A stretch of DNA of 43,149 bases from an uncultured Bacteroides sp. (GTDB taxonomy: Bacteria; Bacteroidota; Bacteroidia; Cytophagales; Cyclobacteriaceae), in NCBI GenBank assembly GCA_902168185.1, contig CABHOV010000004.1:1-43149 (forward strand), read 5' to 3'. A program made the position numbers and the translations under genes. Below the pieces are notes generated by a model that saw only the letters and a program-made list of their open reading frames with translations, searched no databases and was not told the DNA's origin. Positions 15,257-25,101 of the stretch are shown here, one piece after another (position 1 is the first letter of the stretch; each line of letters begins with the position of its first letter).

Positions 15257-16186
15257 ATGACTAAACCCCGATTTATTTTTCTTGCGGTTGTCTTCTTCTG
15301 CGCAACACAATCTTTCGCACAGACAAGTACAAAGGCTGATGATAAAACGATTGCTTATTTAACTCAATTCAGGTCTGACTATAGCAAACGTATACTTGAA
15401 GGAAAGCCTGAACAATTGTCTGCTTACTATGACGATAACATCCGACTGATGGTAGAGTTTCAGAAAACCATGTTCGGCAAAAGTAATGTCACTGCATATC
15501 ACAAAGCAGTGCTCATACGATTTGATACCAAATCCTATAGTCGGGAGAACTTGGAGATTCTGGATCTTGGTTCAATGGTGGTTGAATACGGTATATTTAA
15601 TTGGAAAGCTATATTTCGTAAATCCGGCAAAGAGCATGAGTTGAGTGGTAAATATCAACATGTTTGGAAAAAGCTTCCGAATGGCACGTTGCTCCTCATC
15701 ACCGAAGGCTGGAATTATAACGAACGCCAGGATATAGCGGATCAGCTTCGATTTTCAGATATACCTATAGTAGATGTCGCGACACAGGCGCACGTGCCTA
15801 TTAATACGAATATAAGTTTTGAACTGGCAGCATTAAACCGGTTACAGGAAGCTACCATATCGCAGCACGATGCCAGCATCTGGTCACAATTCTACGCCGA
15901 GGATGCAATTCTCTATACACAGTATCATCCGATACAAAAGGGAAGAAAGGCAATTGATGAATACTTTATGCAACACGTTAAAGAAACTCCGGTATTTGAA
16001 AAGCTGGATATTCGGAACGATCGCATTGATGAATCCGGAATTTATGTAATAGAATATGCCAGTCATATAGCGATCGTCAGAAATGGAACTTTCTCGGGTG
16101 TATTTACAGGAAAGGATCTTGCCATCTGGCGGAGAGAGCCTAATGGATCGTTGAAAATTTTCAGGCACATGGCGATGTATGATTAA
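15257..16186 (+). CDS. Secreted protein with two NTF2/SnoaL-like domains
   Basis: The 309-residue protein has a signal peptide MTKPRFIFLAVVFFCATQSFAQ. It appears to contain two copies of a DUF4440/SnoaL-like alpha+beta-cone fold. Copy 1 is about 35-155 (YYDDNIRLMVEFQKTMFGKSNVTAYHKA...YQHVWKKLPNGTLLLITEGWNY). Copy 2 is about 190-308 (FYAEDAILYTQYHPIQKGRKAIDEYFMQ...DLAIWRREPNGSLKIFRHMAM). The W-K/R-x-x-PNGS-x-K/L-I ending recurs in both, supporting internal duplication. Such domains bind small ligands or act as minor enzymes; no catalytic assignment is possible. The next gene starts 54 bp downstream and is also a secreted protein, so the two may be co-expressed. Confidence 0.85.
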   Translation: MTKPRFIFLAVVFFCATQSFAQTSTKADDKTIAYLTQFRSDYSKRILEGKPEQLSAYYDDNIRLMVEFQKTMFGKSNVTAYHKAVLIRFDTKSYSRENLEILDLGSMVVEYGIFNWKAIFRKSGKEHELSGKYQHVWKKLPNGTLLLITEGWNYNERQDIADQLRFSDIPIVDVATQAHVPINTNISFELAALNRLQEATISQHDASIWSQFYAEDAILYTQYHPIQKGRKAIDEYFMQHVKETPVFEKLDIRNDRIDESGIYVIEYASHIAIVRNGTFSGVFTGKDLAIWRREPNGSLKIFRHMAMYD

Positions 16187-16240
16187 GAGTAGACTATCAT
16201 CATTCATTTCACTAAATTCATTTTATAAAAGACAATTTAT

Positions 16241-16975
16241 ATGCATAGATTTAAAACGATCTTGCTGTCGGCAGTGCTTCTTTCTTGCTGTCAGTTTTCG
16301 AAAGCACAGCTTTCTGAAAAGTATCCAAACTATACACAGCATTCTTATAAAACATTGCGCTATGGTTTATTCAAACCAGAGCATTATGATGCGAAAAAAT
16401 CATATCCGTTGATTGTATATCTTCACGGTAGTCGCGATACAGTATCACGGGATATCACCTGGTATCAGCAGCCCATTCAGAAAGAGAACCCCGTTTTTGT
16501 GTTGACACCTAAATGTGACGAGCCTAATCTGGGTTGGGGCGATACCTGGCGCGCAGCACACACACCTGCTGCTATAAAAACATTGAGCCTTATAGACTCC
16601 CTCGTTAAAGTATATAACATCAATACCAATCGCCTATATCTATATGGTATATCGATGGGTGGCTTTGGTGTTTTTTCCATCGTCTCAAAGGAGCACGGTA
16701 AATTTGCAGCAGCGTACGCTATCTGCGGAGGAAGCAGCACAGATGCCGCGAGTAAATTAACGCAAACTCCACTGTGGATTTTTCATGGCGATAAAGATGA
16801 TGTTGTCCCTGCAGCGCTCTCCAGAGATGTATATCATGAGATTGTCAGATTAGGTGGCAAGAATGTAAAGTATACCGAGTACCCGGGAGTAAAACATAAT
16901 AGCTGGGAAAATGCTACGCAGGAGAAAGCTCTCCCCGGATGGCTGTTGTCACAAAGCAAAGCGCAGATGAAATGA
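16241..16975 (+). CDS. Secreted alpha/beta hydrolase (esterase/prolyl-oligopeptidase-like)
   Basis: The 244-residue protein has a signal peptide MHRFKTILLSAVLLSCCQFSKAQ (cysteines at 16-17 might instead be a lipobox). The catalytic triad is visible: Ser138 in YLYGISMGGFG, an Asp in FHGDKDDVVP (184 or 187), and His219 in YPGVKHNSWENA. The oxyanion region is VYLHGSRD. The layout matches the PHB depolymerase/feruloyl-esterase-like group of secreted hydrolases. Its natural substrate, probably a plant-polymer ester, cannot be told from sequence. It converges on the GH43 gene and is separated from it by a hairpin. Confidence 0.88.
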   Translation: MHRFKTILLSAVLLSCCQFSKAQLSEKYPNYTQHSYKTLRYGLFKPEHYDAKKSYPLIVYLHGSRDTVSRDITWYQQPIQKENPVFVLTPKCDEPNLGWGDTWRAAHTPAAIKTLSLIDSLVKVYNINTNRLYLYGISMGGFGVFSIVSKEHGKFAAAYAICGGSSTDAASKLTQTPLWIFHGDKDDVVPAALSRDVYHEIVRLGGKNVKYTEYPGVKHNSWENATQEKALPGWLLSQSKAQMK

Positions 16976-16991
16976 TACTGATCATTTCATC
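16966..16991. terminator. Hairpin between convergent hydrolase and GH43 genes
   Basis: GATGAAATGAT (16966-16976) and ATCATTTCATC (16981-16991) form a perfect 11-bp stem with a 4-base loop and include the hydrolase stop codon. There is no long T tract, so termination efficiency is uncertain. Confidence 0.5.
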
Positions 16992-17039
16992 TATATACTG
17001 AATAAGTCATTGCGCTATAGCGGATCTACAGGCAACCTT

Positions 17040-18515
17040 TTATTTCTTTCCCCATAGGGCAGTGCCTTCGGCATTCAATCCCGTAAATACGAGACAAGCT
17101 TTTTTATTTTCCCAATCTCTGCCCCGTTCAAGATATACACTATCAATTGAAGCGTCATGCCAATGGAAGATCAGCCACGGTGCCTGGTAAGACCACGTAT
17201 CGTTGGCGTTTCCATCTATAGTATTATCGTTGCCGAGAACCATGGTAACAGCAACCTGCATATCGGGTGAAGTCTGCTCTTCAGAATACCCTGGAACAAC
17301 TTTATACCCGAGCGTGATCTTCTCCCAGGTACCTGCAATATTTTCTGCTGTGATTGATGTCTGCTCCGTTGCAGCGTAGCGTTCCGGTGAAGCAATCGGC
17401 CAGCCATCACCTGTCCAGTATAACTTACGAACATGTAAATCCATATAATAGAAATTAACGCCAGGCCTGCCTTGATGCGCTATATAGTATTGCTCACCAT
17501 TTTGAAAAACCGCACAGTGCGATGTTCCCTGCCATCCGCCATGTCCTGCAAATTGATAGGGTGCAATGATCATGGGGCCGTGGTCTTGCTCTACATTAAG
17601 GTCAACGCCATTAAAGTCGTAGAACGGACCTTCGGGGGTATCAGCACGCCCTACACGAACATTATATTTTGTCGACAACCAATCGTAGGCTACGAATAGA
17701 AAATATTTCTTGAGTGTACTGTTGTAAATAATTTCAGGACCTTCCAGGTTTCCGTTAACCTTGCCGTTTGTAAATCCGCGTTGTGCGATACGTTTTCCTT
17801 TATCACCTCCGGAAGCCGCGAGTCCCGTGGCAGCATTCAGTTTAACGATATATATACCGTCCCAGGCAGAGCCATAGTACAACCAATGATCCCCGGCTGA
17901 TGTCGCCAATACCGTAGGGTCTATCGCATTCGTCTGGATCGTATTGTTATCGAGTGATGTTACCACTATATCTTTCTCCGTCCAGGGACCAATCGGTGTT
18001 GATGCAGTCGCTAAACCAATTACGCTGAGGCGTGGTTTCGCGGATGAGAGTGAATAATATAATCTGTATTCACTGCCGACTTTTAATATATAGGGTGCCC
18101 ATAATGCGTTAAAGGGAGTTCCTCCATTGGCTTTGATGAAATCAGATCCTTTCTTTGGCAGTCCATCGAATACCCATCCCACAAATTGCCATTCGACAAG
18201 ATCTTTGGACCTGCGGATTTGTATTCCCGGAGGTACATCAGTTCCAAAGCCAACATCGGTGCTATAGCAATAATAATAGTCACCATCTTTCATGATTGAC
18301 GGATCATGGACGTTGTAAGGACCCCACTTCGAGTAATTGCTGAACGGTGCTACATCGGCATAGGTATCATTAATGTTGTTGATGTCAAATGCTACCGGTG
18401 TGACAATGACGGTGTCTGTGCCATCGGTTTCTATGGAGTCATCCTTGGAGCAAGATGACATACAGACAGTAAAAAATAAAATACTCGCAGCGGGTATATA
18501 CTTCAGATATAGCAT
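17040..18515 (-). CDS. GH43 arabinan endo-1,5-alpha-L-arabinosidase-like lipoprotein
   Basis: The 491-residue protein has a lipoprotein signal ending MSSC (Cys22). The five-bladed propeller shows the GH43 triad: general base Asp71 in VHDPSIMKDGDYYY, pKa-modulating Asp199 in NAIDPTVL, and general acid Glu258 in NLEGPEIIY. Other arabinanase features are LWAPYI and HGGWQGTSHCAVFQ. A C-terminal beta domain of about 110 residues follows (TWEKITLGYKVVPGY... to the end). The family cleaves alpha-1,5-arabinan backbones. The lipid anchor suggests display on the outer membrane beside the SusCD pair encoded upstream. It is separated from susD by a terminator and so has its own transcript or depends on read-through. 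Confidence 0.92.
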   Translation of the reverse strand: MLYLKYIPAASILFFTVCMSSCSKDDSIETDGTDTVIVTPVAFDINNINDTYADVAPFSNYSKWGPYNVHDPSIMKDGDYYYCYSTDVGFGTDVPPGIQIRRSKDLVEWQFVGWVFDGLPKKGSDFIKANGGTPFNALWAPYILKVGSEYRLYYSLSSAKPRLSVIGLATASTPIGPWTEKDIVVTSLDNNTIQTNAIDPTVLATSAGDHWLYYGSAWDGIYIVKLNAATGLAASGGDKGKRIAQRGFTNGKVNGNLEGPEIIYNSTLKKYFLFVAYDWLSTKYNVRVGRADTPEGPFYDFNGVDLNVEQDHGPMIIAPYQFAGHGGWQGTSHCAVFQNGEQYYIAHQGRPGVNFYYMDLHVRKLYWTGDGWPIASPERYAATEQTSITAENIAGTWEKITLGYKVVPGYSEEQTSPDMQVAVTMVLGNDNTIDGNANDTWSYQAPWLIFHWHDASIDSVYLERGRDWENKKACLVFTGLNAEGTALWGKK

Positions 18516-18627
18516 AAGTCAGATTCTTTTATGTGGCCCGAGCAATCCGGATATCATGTCTGCAATATGTAGCAGCATAATAATTTTTGTAATTCGATGG
18601 CCTGGAGTTATTTGTTGCATCGTCAAT

Positions 18628-18661
18628 AAAGTCTTTCCTGTCAATCGACAGGAAAGACTTT
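18628..18661. terminator. Terminator between susD-like and GH43 genes
   Basis: AAAGTCTTTCCTGTC (18628-18642) and GACAGGAAAGACTTT (18647-18661) form a perfect 15-bp stem with a 4-base loop, flanked by A/T runs. It lies 12 bp past the susD-like stop codon on the minus strand. Confidence 0.9.
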
Positions 18662-18673
18662 TATCAATCAATA

Positions 18674-20215
18674 TTAATTAGCCGGGTTAGGCGATAATTT
18701 TTTGTTTACATCCAGTTCGCCTTGCGGGATTGGTAGATATTCATTTCCAGCACTCCATAAATTGAAGTCAGCATCGTGCGCTTTTAATGCAGCAAGTTTA
18801 TCGGCATCATAGAACCATCCCCAGCGGATAATGTCATTGATCCGTTGGCCTTCAATGGCAAATTCCAATGCACGTTCATGTGCAAGCTGGTCACGCATCT
18901 CATCTTGGGTCATGTTAGGTTTGGTGGTAGCAAGATCCGGAAGGTTTGCGCGATCTCTCACCTGCTGTATATAGGGATAGGCAGCAGCAGTTTGTTTTAA
19001 TTCGTTAAGTGCTTCCGCATACATAAGCAATATATCTGCGTACCGTAATACGCGATAGTTGATGCCGGAATTAAGATCGTACTCATTCACATAGCCGGCT
19101 TTCCCATCGTTGGTATATTTCCGAGGGTATATTTTGTCCAAAGCATACGGCCAAGCGTCTCCATATACTTCTGTTGAATTATCATCCGGTTCGTAGGAAG
19201 CGATCGTTGCCAGTAAACGTGGATCACTTTTGCCATCGTTGGTCTGTTCAAGTTTATACTCAGTATAGATCCATTGCGTAGGAAGAAAATCCGAGTATCC
19301 GCGACCATCCATAGAATACGTGCATGCTTGCGCAGATACTTGTTTCCAGTTGGCAGCGGGATCGCCACCCCAGTTCATAACCGTACCGCCAACCTGTGAT
19401 GGATCAGCAAACTGCACCTCGAACAACGACTCCGAATTGTTTTCATTTCCGTCTGTGAAGTTGTCGCGATAGTCATCCACTAAGCTATATAGTCCGCCAT
19501 CGATAAGTTCCTTGAATTGATCTGCGGCTTTCTGCCATTCTTTTCTATAGAGATACGATTTGCCTAGCATACCCGTTGCAGCACCCTTTGTAGCACGTCC
19601 GATTTGTCCTGCATCGGGCCCCGTTACATTCGCATAGGAATCAGGGAGTAAATCTTTTGCCTGTTGAAAGTCACTATATATTTGATTCCATAATTCCTCT
19701 TCAGTTGCTGTAGCCGGATAATAATCATCCGGTGTTTTAGGAGTCGCCAATACAAGCGGAACAACTTTATAGAAGTTTGCCAGTTTAAAGAATGCTAAAC
19801 CTCTCAGGAAATACGCTTGTCCTATAATTCTGTTCTTGAGCGCTTCATCCATTTCGATGTCTACTGTATTTTCCAATACCTGGTTTGCTCTCCAGATCAA
19901 TCTATAGTAATCTGCCCAGATCCATTGCACAGGGCCAGAAGTAGTAGGTATCGTAAAGTTTGAGACTTGAACAAGATCAGGCCATGGGCTATCCCCTGTA
20001 ACATCGTCACCTCTTCCATCGCTTAATGCCGGAGTCATGCGTGTATAGGTTCCGTCAATGATCAGTGTAGCATATATAGCATTGCAGCCGGCCATTGCCT
20101 GGCTTTGAGTCTGCCAGAAATCAGATGTAGTCTGGCGGTTGGGATTTGATATATCCAGTTTATCGTCACACGCAATCAGCGCTACGGTTAATATCAGGTA
20201 TATAAATTTTTTCAT
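18674..20215 (-). CDS. SusD/RagB-family glycan-binding lipoprotein
   Basis: The 513-residue protein has a lipoprotein signal MKKFIYLILTVALIAC (Cys16) followed by DDKLD. SusD features are visible. The N-terminal segment is LDISNPNRQTTSDFWQTQSQAMAGCNAIYATL; the TPR-like region contains RNRIIGQAYFLRGLAFFKLANFYK (here KNRIIGQ). The SusD C-terminal domain has NYRVLRYADILLMYAEALNEL, YPYIQQVRDRANLP and HERALEFAIEGQRINDIIRWG. SusD proteins cap the SusC channel and bind oligosaccharide at the cell surface. It starts 40 bp after the SusC gene on the same strand, the usual pair arrangement. With the GH43 enzyme the substrate is likely an arabinan or arabinose-rich pectin side chain. Confidence 0.95.
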   Translation of the reverse strand: MKKFIYLILTVALIACDDKLDISNPNRQTTSDFWQTQSQAMAGCNAIYATLIIDGTYTRMTPALSDGRGDDVTGDSPWPDLVQVSNFTIPTTSGPVQWIWADYYRLIWRANQVLENTVDIEMDEALKNRIIGQAYFLRGLAFFKLANFYKVVPLVLATPKTPDDYYPATATEEELWNQIYSDFQQAKDLLPDSYANVTGPDAGQIGRATKGAATGMLGKSYLYRKEWQKAADQFKELIDGGLYSLVDDYRDNFTDGNENNSESLFEVQFADPSQVGGTVMNWGGDPAANWKQVSAQACTYSMDGRGYSDFLPTQWIYTEYKLEQTNDGKSDPRLLATIASYEPDDNSTEVYGDAWPYALDKIYPRKYTNDGKAGYVNEYDLNSGINYRVLRYADILLMYAEALNELKQTAAAYPYIQQVRDRANLPDLATTKPNMTQDEMRDQLAHERALEFAIEGQRINDIIRWGWFYDADKLAALKAHDADFNLWSAGNEYLPIPQGELDVNKKLSPNPAN

Positions 20216-20254
20216 GTTTGAAATTTTTAGTGAGTGGACAGATGTTCGCCTGGG

Positions 20255-23200
20255 TTAGAAACCGATTTGAACGCCAACCATAATAGTTCTCGGCTTTGGA
20301 TAAGACCCGGCATCAAAACCAGGATTCCATACACCCGTTGTAAAGTCAGGATTGTACCCTTTATACTTCTGGAACGTATATAAATTCTGACATGTGATGT
20401 ATACTCTGGAATTCGTAAGTCCTTTCACAAGATTGTCTTTCAATTTATATCCTAACGAAAGCGTGTTGATCCGGAGATACGTTCCATCCTGTAGCCAGTC
20501 TTTGCGGTTATTATCACCACCGTTGTTATTCGGGTCACCCGTTACTAACCGGGGAACGTCTGTATTCGTGTTCGTGGGTGTCCAGCGATTCAAGGCGTCT
20601 TCATGATAGTTCATATAGTCCGTAGTGTGCATTAGCAACCGATACGTCCAATTGTTGATCACATTCCCGGTGCTCCCGGACATAAAGATTGTCAGATCAA
20701 AATTCTTATAGCCTGCAGAGAAATTGGCGCCATAGTAAAAATTAGGTAGAGCCCTTCCCAGATATACTCTGTCTTCAGCGTTAATTACATTGTCTGCAGC
20801 ATCCGGAACGCCATCACCATTGGTGTCGACAGTAAGCTGATCTCTGAACTTTAAATCGCCAGGAGATGTGCCTGCGTTTTGAAAGGCATGCCCGGTGATT
20901 TCATCCTGTGTTTGAAATATACCTTCAACATCGTATCCGAAATGTTGCCCTATAGAACTTCCAACCTGAGTTTTTGATCCAACGCCATATACCGGTTCGT
21001 CAAAGCCTCCGAGGGAGAGCACTTTATTTTTAAGTGTATATGCATTAGCTGATATATCAAAAGTAAAGTCACCCGTCTTTTTGTGATACCCTACAGTGAA
21101 TTCAAAACCTGTATTCTGCAAACTTCCCGCATTCACCACCGGGTTTCCATTCGAGCCAGTGGAAGCAGGGATCGGTACACCTACCAATACATCTTTAGTT
21201 TTGTTCCGATAATATTCAACGGTAAAATCAATTTTCCCATTGAAGAATGAAATGTCAAGTCCTGCGTTGCTGGTCACTTTTGATTCCCACTTGATATTCG
21301 GATCAACGAGTGCTGTTTGTGTGGAGCCTGTTACTTTTTGGCCGCTATAGTTATAGGATAAATTCGGGTTGATGGTAGCAGCATATAAATAATCGCCAAT
21401 GCTTTGATTGCCGAGTTCACCATAACTTACTCTTGCTTTTAACTCGTAGATGAAGCTGGGCAACTGAAATATTTTTTCGTTGTGCAGCTTCCAGGCAACG
21501 GCTACAGATGGAAAATTTCCATAGCGGTTTGAAGGTGCGAAACGCGATGAACCATCCCTGCGAAGTGTAGCGGTTAATAAATAGCGATCATCGTAATTAT
21601 AGTTTAATCTTCCCAGGAAGGACGACAACGTATTTTGATAAGAAGCTCCGCTTGCAGATTTATTACTTCCATTGTCGAGCACCGGGTAATACGGACTTGT
21701 TAAACTTTCGGTGTGACCACCTTGTATCTGCGTGCTGCCCGATTGGTACATCTGTCCTGCAAGAAGATCTATACCATGGCGTCCAAAATTCTTTTGATAG
21801 GTAATGGTGTTTTCAACAAGACCAGTGGTATACATGCGTGTTGCTTCATCCAGTCTGGGTATAGCCGATTGAAAAAAGAATCCCAGGTCTAATACAGGTT
21901 GAAAGAAGAAGTCGCGTGCAAATGTTTTATCGTAGCTCAGGTTTAATTTATAGTTGATGCGATGACCGTTTTTGTTAAGTAACTTGATCTCCGTATATAC
22001 ATTGGCGAAGATGCGGTCTACATCCGTATAATTTTTTACCAGGCTGTTTAAGCCCGGTATATTTATAACAATGGCGCGTTCAATGTTGGATGATGTGCCA
22101 CCGTATCCGCCTTCACGATTAGGGTCGTATAGGGGCATGGTAGGAATCGCCATCAGCAAATCGTTGATAAGCGGAGGTCTGTTTCCATTCAGAAAAGCGG
22201 CTGAGTTAGTCAAAGCATTTTCATGCGAATGTGTATAGTATAGCGATTCACCTATTTTGAAAATGCCTTTCTCGGTAGTGGAATTGACGCGTATAGCATA
22301 ACGGTCAAAAGAAGGACCATTGCCTACAAATGTTCCCTGGTTATTTAAATAATCAAGCGATAAATTATAGGTAGATGTTTTGCTTCCCCCGGAAAAATTC
22401 AAATTGTGATCTTGTCGCACGCCAGTTTCCAGACCTACTTTTTGCCAATCAGTATCAATATCGTCAATGAACAAGGGAGAGGTTGGATCATTTCCAGGTG
22501 CCATCGTTCCGCTTCCATTCAATTGTGATTCATTGTTTAACATCTGGTATTGAACACGGTTCGTAACCGGCATGTGCTGCCATACTTTATCTATACCATA
22601 GTATGCATTATACTCTACCCGTAACGGCTGATCTTTTTTACCTTGCTTGGTAGTGATAATCACCACACCATTTGCAGCTCTTGATCCATATACTGCGCCA
22701 GCCGATGCGTCTTTTAACACCTGTATAGATTCAACATCGTTAGGATTGAAATCACGAGGTGTTGTGCCGATGGGTACACCATCGATAACATAGAGTGGCT
22801 CTGCATCTCCGAAAGTTCCGATCCCGCGTATGCGAACACTTGGAAACGCTCCGGGTTGACCATCACTTGTTACAGCAACACCGGCAGCGCGACCTTGAAG
22901 TAATTGCGCTATATCATTTGTTGCGTATTTTCTGATCTCGTTGGAATTCACAATGGCAACTGCACCTGTCAGGTCAGATCTCTTCTGTGAGCCATAGCCG
23001 ATCACAACAATTTCATCCAACGCTGTGATGTCCGCCTTGAGCGATATATTTAAAGTCGATTGTGTTCCAACGGTAGCCTCCAAAGTTTGGTAGCCGATAA
23101 AACTATATACCAGTATAGCATCATCATTGGGTATATCTATTGTATATGCGCCATCGGCATCTGTAACGGTACCAACCGTTGTTCCTTTTACAACTATATT

Positions 23201-23665
23201 TACACCGGGCATAGGTGATTGATCATCCGAGGAAGTTACTTGCCCGGTAATAGTGCGTTGTGTTACTTCTTCAACCGGAGGTGCTGCCTCTTTCGATTCT
23301 TCAACACGCGTTACATGTATATTGTCATTGATGCGCCTGAAGCGCAGATCGGTTTTGCCGGCAATTTCTCCGAGTAAAGTAGCCAGATCTTTTTTGTCTG
23401 CTGTAACCGAGAGACTATCGGTTGCTTTCAGATTTATAGTGTTGTAAGCGAAATGTAGACCGGTTGCCTTTTCAATTTCATGAAATACCTCTTTGATAGG
23501 GCGATGCTGCACATGCACGGTAACGTAAATGTTTTTCATGCTTTTACGCTGTGCCAGGGTGCCGTTATAAGACAATAAAACGGTCATCGTTGTGCACTGT
23601 AGAATAAGACCATAAAATGCGTACTTGGTCATGGTCAGTACTTTTTTAAGTAATGATGGTGTCAT
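20255..23665 (-). CDS. SusC/RagA TonB-dependent transporter with STN domain
   Basis: The 1136-residue protein has a signal region at about 1-39. An STN (secretin/TonB short N-terminal) domain follows at about 45-120 (NIYVTVHVQHRPIKEVFHEIEKATG). Next come a carboxypeptidase-D-like domain at 137-215 (ITGQVTSSDDQSPMPGVNIVVKGTTVGTVTD), a TonB-box-like DEIVVIGYGSQKR and a plug (about 235-345, with VRIRGIGTFGDAEPLYVIDG and ASAGAVYGSRAANGVVIITTK). The 22-strand barrel ends in F. It imports oligosaccharides through the outer membrane using TonB energy. The STN domain contacts a FecR-type anti-sigma factor, which fits the FecR/ECF sigma genes directly upstream. The transporter therefore probably controls its own expression when substrate binds. 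Confidence 0.95.
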   Translation of the reverse strand: MTPSLLKKVLTMTKYAFYGLILQCTTMTVLLSYNGTLAQRKSMKNIYVTVHVQHRPIKEVFHEIEKATGLHFAYNTINLKATDSLSVTADKKDLATLLGEIAGKTDLRFRRINDNIHVTRVEESKEAAPPVEEVTQRTITGQVTSSDDQSPMPGVNIVVKGTTVGTVTDADGAYTIDIPNDDAILVYSFIGYQTLEATVGTQSTLNISLKADITALDEIVVIGYGSQKRSDLTGAVAIVNSNEIRKYATNDIAQLLQGRAAGVAVTSDGQPGAFPSVRIRGIGTFGDAEPLYVIDGVPIGTTPRDFNPNDVESIQVLKDASAGAVYGSRAANGVVIITTKQGKKDQPLRVEYNAYYGIDKVWQHMPVTNRVQYQMLNNESQLNGSGTMAPGNDPTSPLFIDDIDTDWQKVGLETGVRQDHNLNFSGGSKTSTYNLSLDYLNNQGTFVGNGPSFDRYAIRVNSTTEKGIFKIGESLYYTHSHENALTNSAAFLNGNRPPLINDLLMAIPTMPLYDPNREGGYGGTSSNIERAIVINIPGLNSLVKNYTDVDRIFANVYTEIKLLNKNGHRINYKLNLSYDKTFARDFFFQPVLDLGFFFQSAIPRLDEATRMYTTGLVENTITYQKNFGRHGIDLLAGQMYQSGSTQIQGGHTESLTSPYYPVLDNGSNKSASGASYQNTLSSFLGRLNYNYDDRYLLTATLRRDGSSRFAPSNRYGNFPSVAVAWKLHNEKIFQLPSFIYELKARVSYGELGNQSIGDYLYAATINPNLSYNYSGQKVTGSTQTALVDPNIKWESKVTSNAGLDISFFNGKIDFTVEYYRNKTKDVLVGVPIPASTGSNGNPVVNAGSLQNTGFEFTVGYHKKTGDFTFDISANAYTLKNKVLSLGGFDEPVYGVGSKTQVGSSIGQHFGYDVEGIFQTQDEITGHAFQNAGTSPGDLKFRDQLTVDTNGDGVPDAADNVINAEDRVYLGRALPNFYYGANFSAGYKNFDLTIFMSGSTGNVINNWTYRLLMHTTDYMNYHEDALNRWTPTNTNTDVPRLVTGDPNNNGGDNNRKDWLQDGTYLRINTLSLGYKLKDNLVKGLTNSRVYITCQNLYTFQKYKGYNPDFTTGVWNPGFDAGSYPKPRTIMVGVQIGF

Positions 23666-23807
23666 ACCTTTGATATGTTTGTGTTATACAAATGTTTGCG
23701 GCATCTCCCTGCGACCTGCGAAATCTCGGGGGAGTTGCATTCTGAAGAGCTGGATCATATCCGGCTCTTCTATTTTATTATTAAGATGAGTCGTTCGTAT
23801 TCATCAT

Positions 23808-24848
23808 TTATAAGTTTGGTTCAGGTTGAGATATATATACAGTTTTGCCCTCTACGCGAAATGAAAAATGCGAAGAGTAGGAGATGCCCTTCAGCACCGT
23901 GATGAGTGCTTCTTTATCGAACAGGCCTGTGTACAGGCCTTTTACTTTGAATCCTTTTTCAACTATAAATTCAACGCCATACCACCGCGACAGATTCGCT
24001 GCCACTTCATTGAAATTGGCGTGATCAAATGCGATAATGCCGTTGCGCCATGCTAATAGAAAAGCAGGATCGAACGTTGACTTCTGTAGTACTTTTTTCT
24101 GCTCGTTATAGCGCGTCATATCCTTGGGTAATAACAATTGAGAATTTCCTTCTATCGTCATCACTTTTACTTTGCCGGAGAGTACAGCTACGTGATTGTT
24201 CTTTTCGTTTTCGTAGGAGCTAATGTCAAAAGCAGTTCCGAGTACACGCGTGGAGAAATTTCGTGTATGTACTATAAAAGGAGCACGTGCATTTTTAGTG
24301 ACTTCGAAAAAGGCTTGTCCTGTAAGATATACTTCGCGTAACGTATCGGAGAAATGAGCAGGGTATTTGAGTTCACTTACCGAATTCAATGTAACCACCG
24401 AACCATCCGGAAGCGTGATGGTTTTCTTTACTCCTCCGGGAGCAGATTCCAGGTGATACTCTATCGCTTTTGCAACCGGTGCGTTATTTTCTTTTTTGTT
24501 CAGTATAAAATATCCGACGAGGGCAATGCTTGAAAAAATTATAACGGAAGCTGCAGCGAGCAACCATGAATGCGAATTGCCCGATGTATAGTTCTCTTTT
24601 TGTTTTGCATTTTCCTGCAACAGATTTTCCAGAATTTTATAGTATGCAGCATCGTCCATGCGATGCGTCTCTTTCATCTCAAAAGAAAGCAACAGGTCAC
24701 GTGCGGCACCTAGCATTTCCACTTTATCAGGATGTTGGTTTAGCCAATGTTGCCAATATGCCGATGACTCTTTGGTGGGAGTGAGAACCCACTGCACAAA
24801 GTATTCATGCTTTAAAAAGTCGGTTTCGGTACGGGGGTTGAATGTCAT
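23808..24848 (-). CDS. FecR-family anti-sigma factor
   Basis: The protein has 346 residues. The cytoplasmic N-terminal part (about 1-85) holds the sigma-binding segment (EYFVQWVLTPTKESSAYWQHWLNQHP, the usual position). One membrane helix follows (about 88-111, SWLLAAASVIIFSSIALVGYFIL). The periplasmic FecR domain (about 130-225) contains KTITLPDGSVVTLNSVSELKYPAHF and VYLTGQAFFEVTKNARAPFIVHT. The C-terminal DUF4974-type domain (about 275-344) contains FDHANFNEVAANLSRWYGVEF. It holds the ECF sigma factor until the STN domain of the SusC transporter signals substrate binding. It lies between the sigma gene (253 bp upstream) and the SusC gene (142 bp downstream), all on the minus strand. Confidence 0.94.
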   Translation of the reverse strand: MTFNPRTETDFLKHEYFVQWVLTPTKESSAYWQHWLNQHPDKVEMLGAARDLLLSFEMKETHRMDDAAYYKILENLLQENAKQKENYTSGNSHSWLLAAASVIIFSSIALVGYFILNKKENNAPVAKAIEYHLESAPGGVKKTITLPDGSVVTLNSVSELKYPAHFSDTLREVYLTGQAFFEVTKNARAPFIVHTRNFSTRVLGTAFDISSYENEKNNHVAVLSGKVKVMTIEGNSQLLLPKDMTRYNEQKKVLQKSTFDPAFLLAWRNGIIAFDHANFNEVAANLSRWYGVEFIVEKGFKVKGLYTGLFDKEALITVLKGISYSSHFSFRVEGKTVYISQPEPNL

Positions 24849-25058
24849 TATAGCGGTATATTATAAAGTCTCTGAGATGTTCTTTTATATACAAGAGACA
24901 CTCCGCGGCCAGACGACTACATCGTTTGCAAAGTTTTTTTGAAAAAAGATGAAAATATTGTTTCCGAGCCTTGAATAGGCTGATGGGCCACGATTTGATC
25001 GAAAATTGAACTGACTTAATATACCACCCGGACGGGTATCGTCTGGCAACCGGTTTTA

Positions 25059-25075
25059 AGGATATACTATATCCT
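25059..25075. promoter_or_regulatory. Perfect palindrome between sigma and anti-sigma genes
   Basis: AGGATATACTATATCCT is an 8-1-8 perfect inverted repeat lying about 27 bp beyond the sigma-factor stop. It may be an operator or a weak terminator; the sequence alone does not decide. Confidence 0.35.
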
Positions 25076-25101
25076 ATAACAATTAGATATAGTGTTGATG
25101 C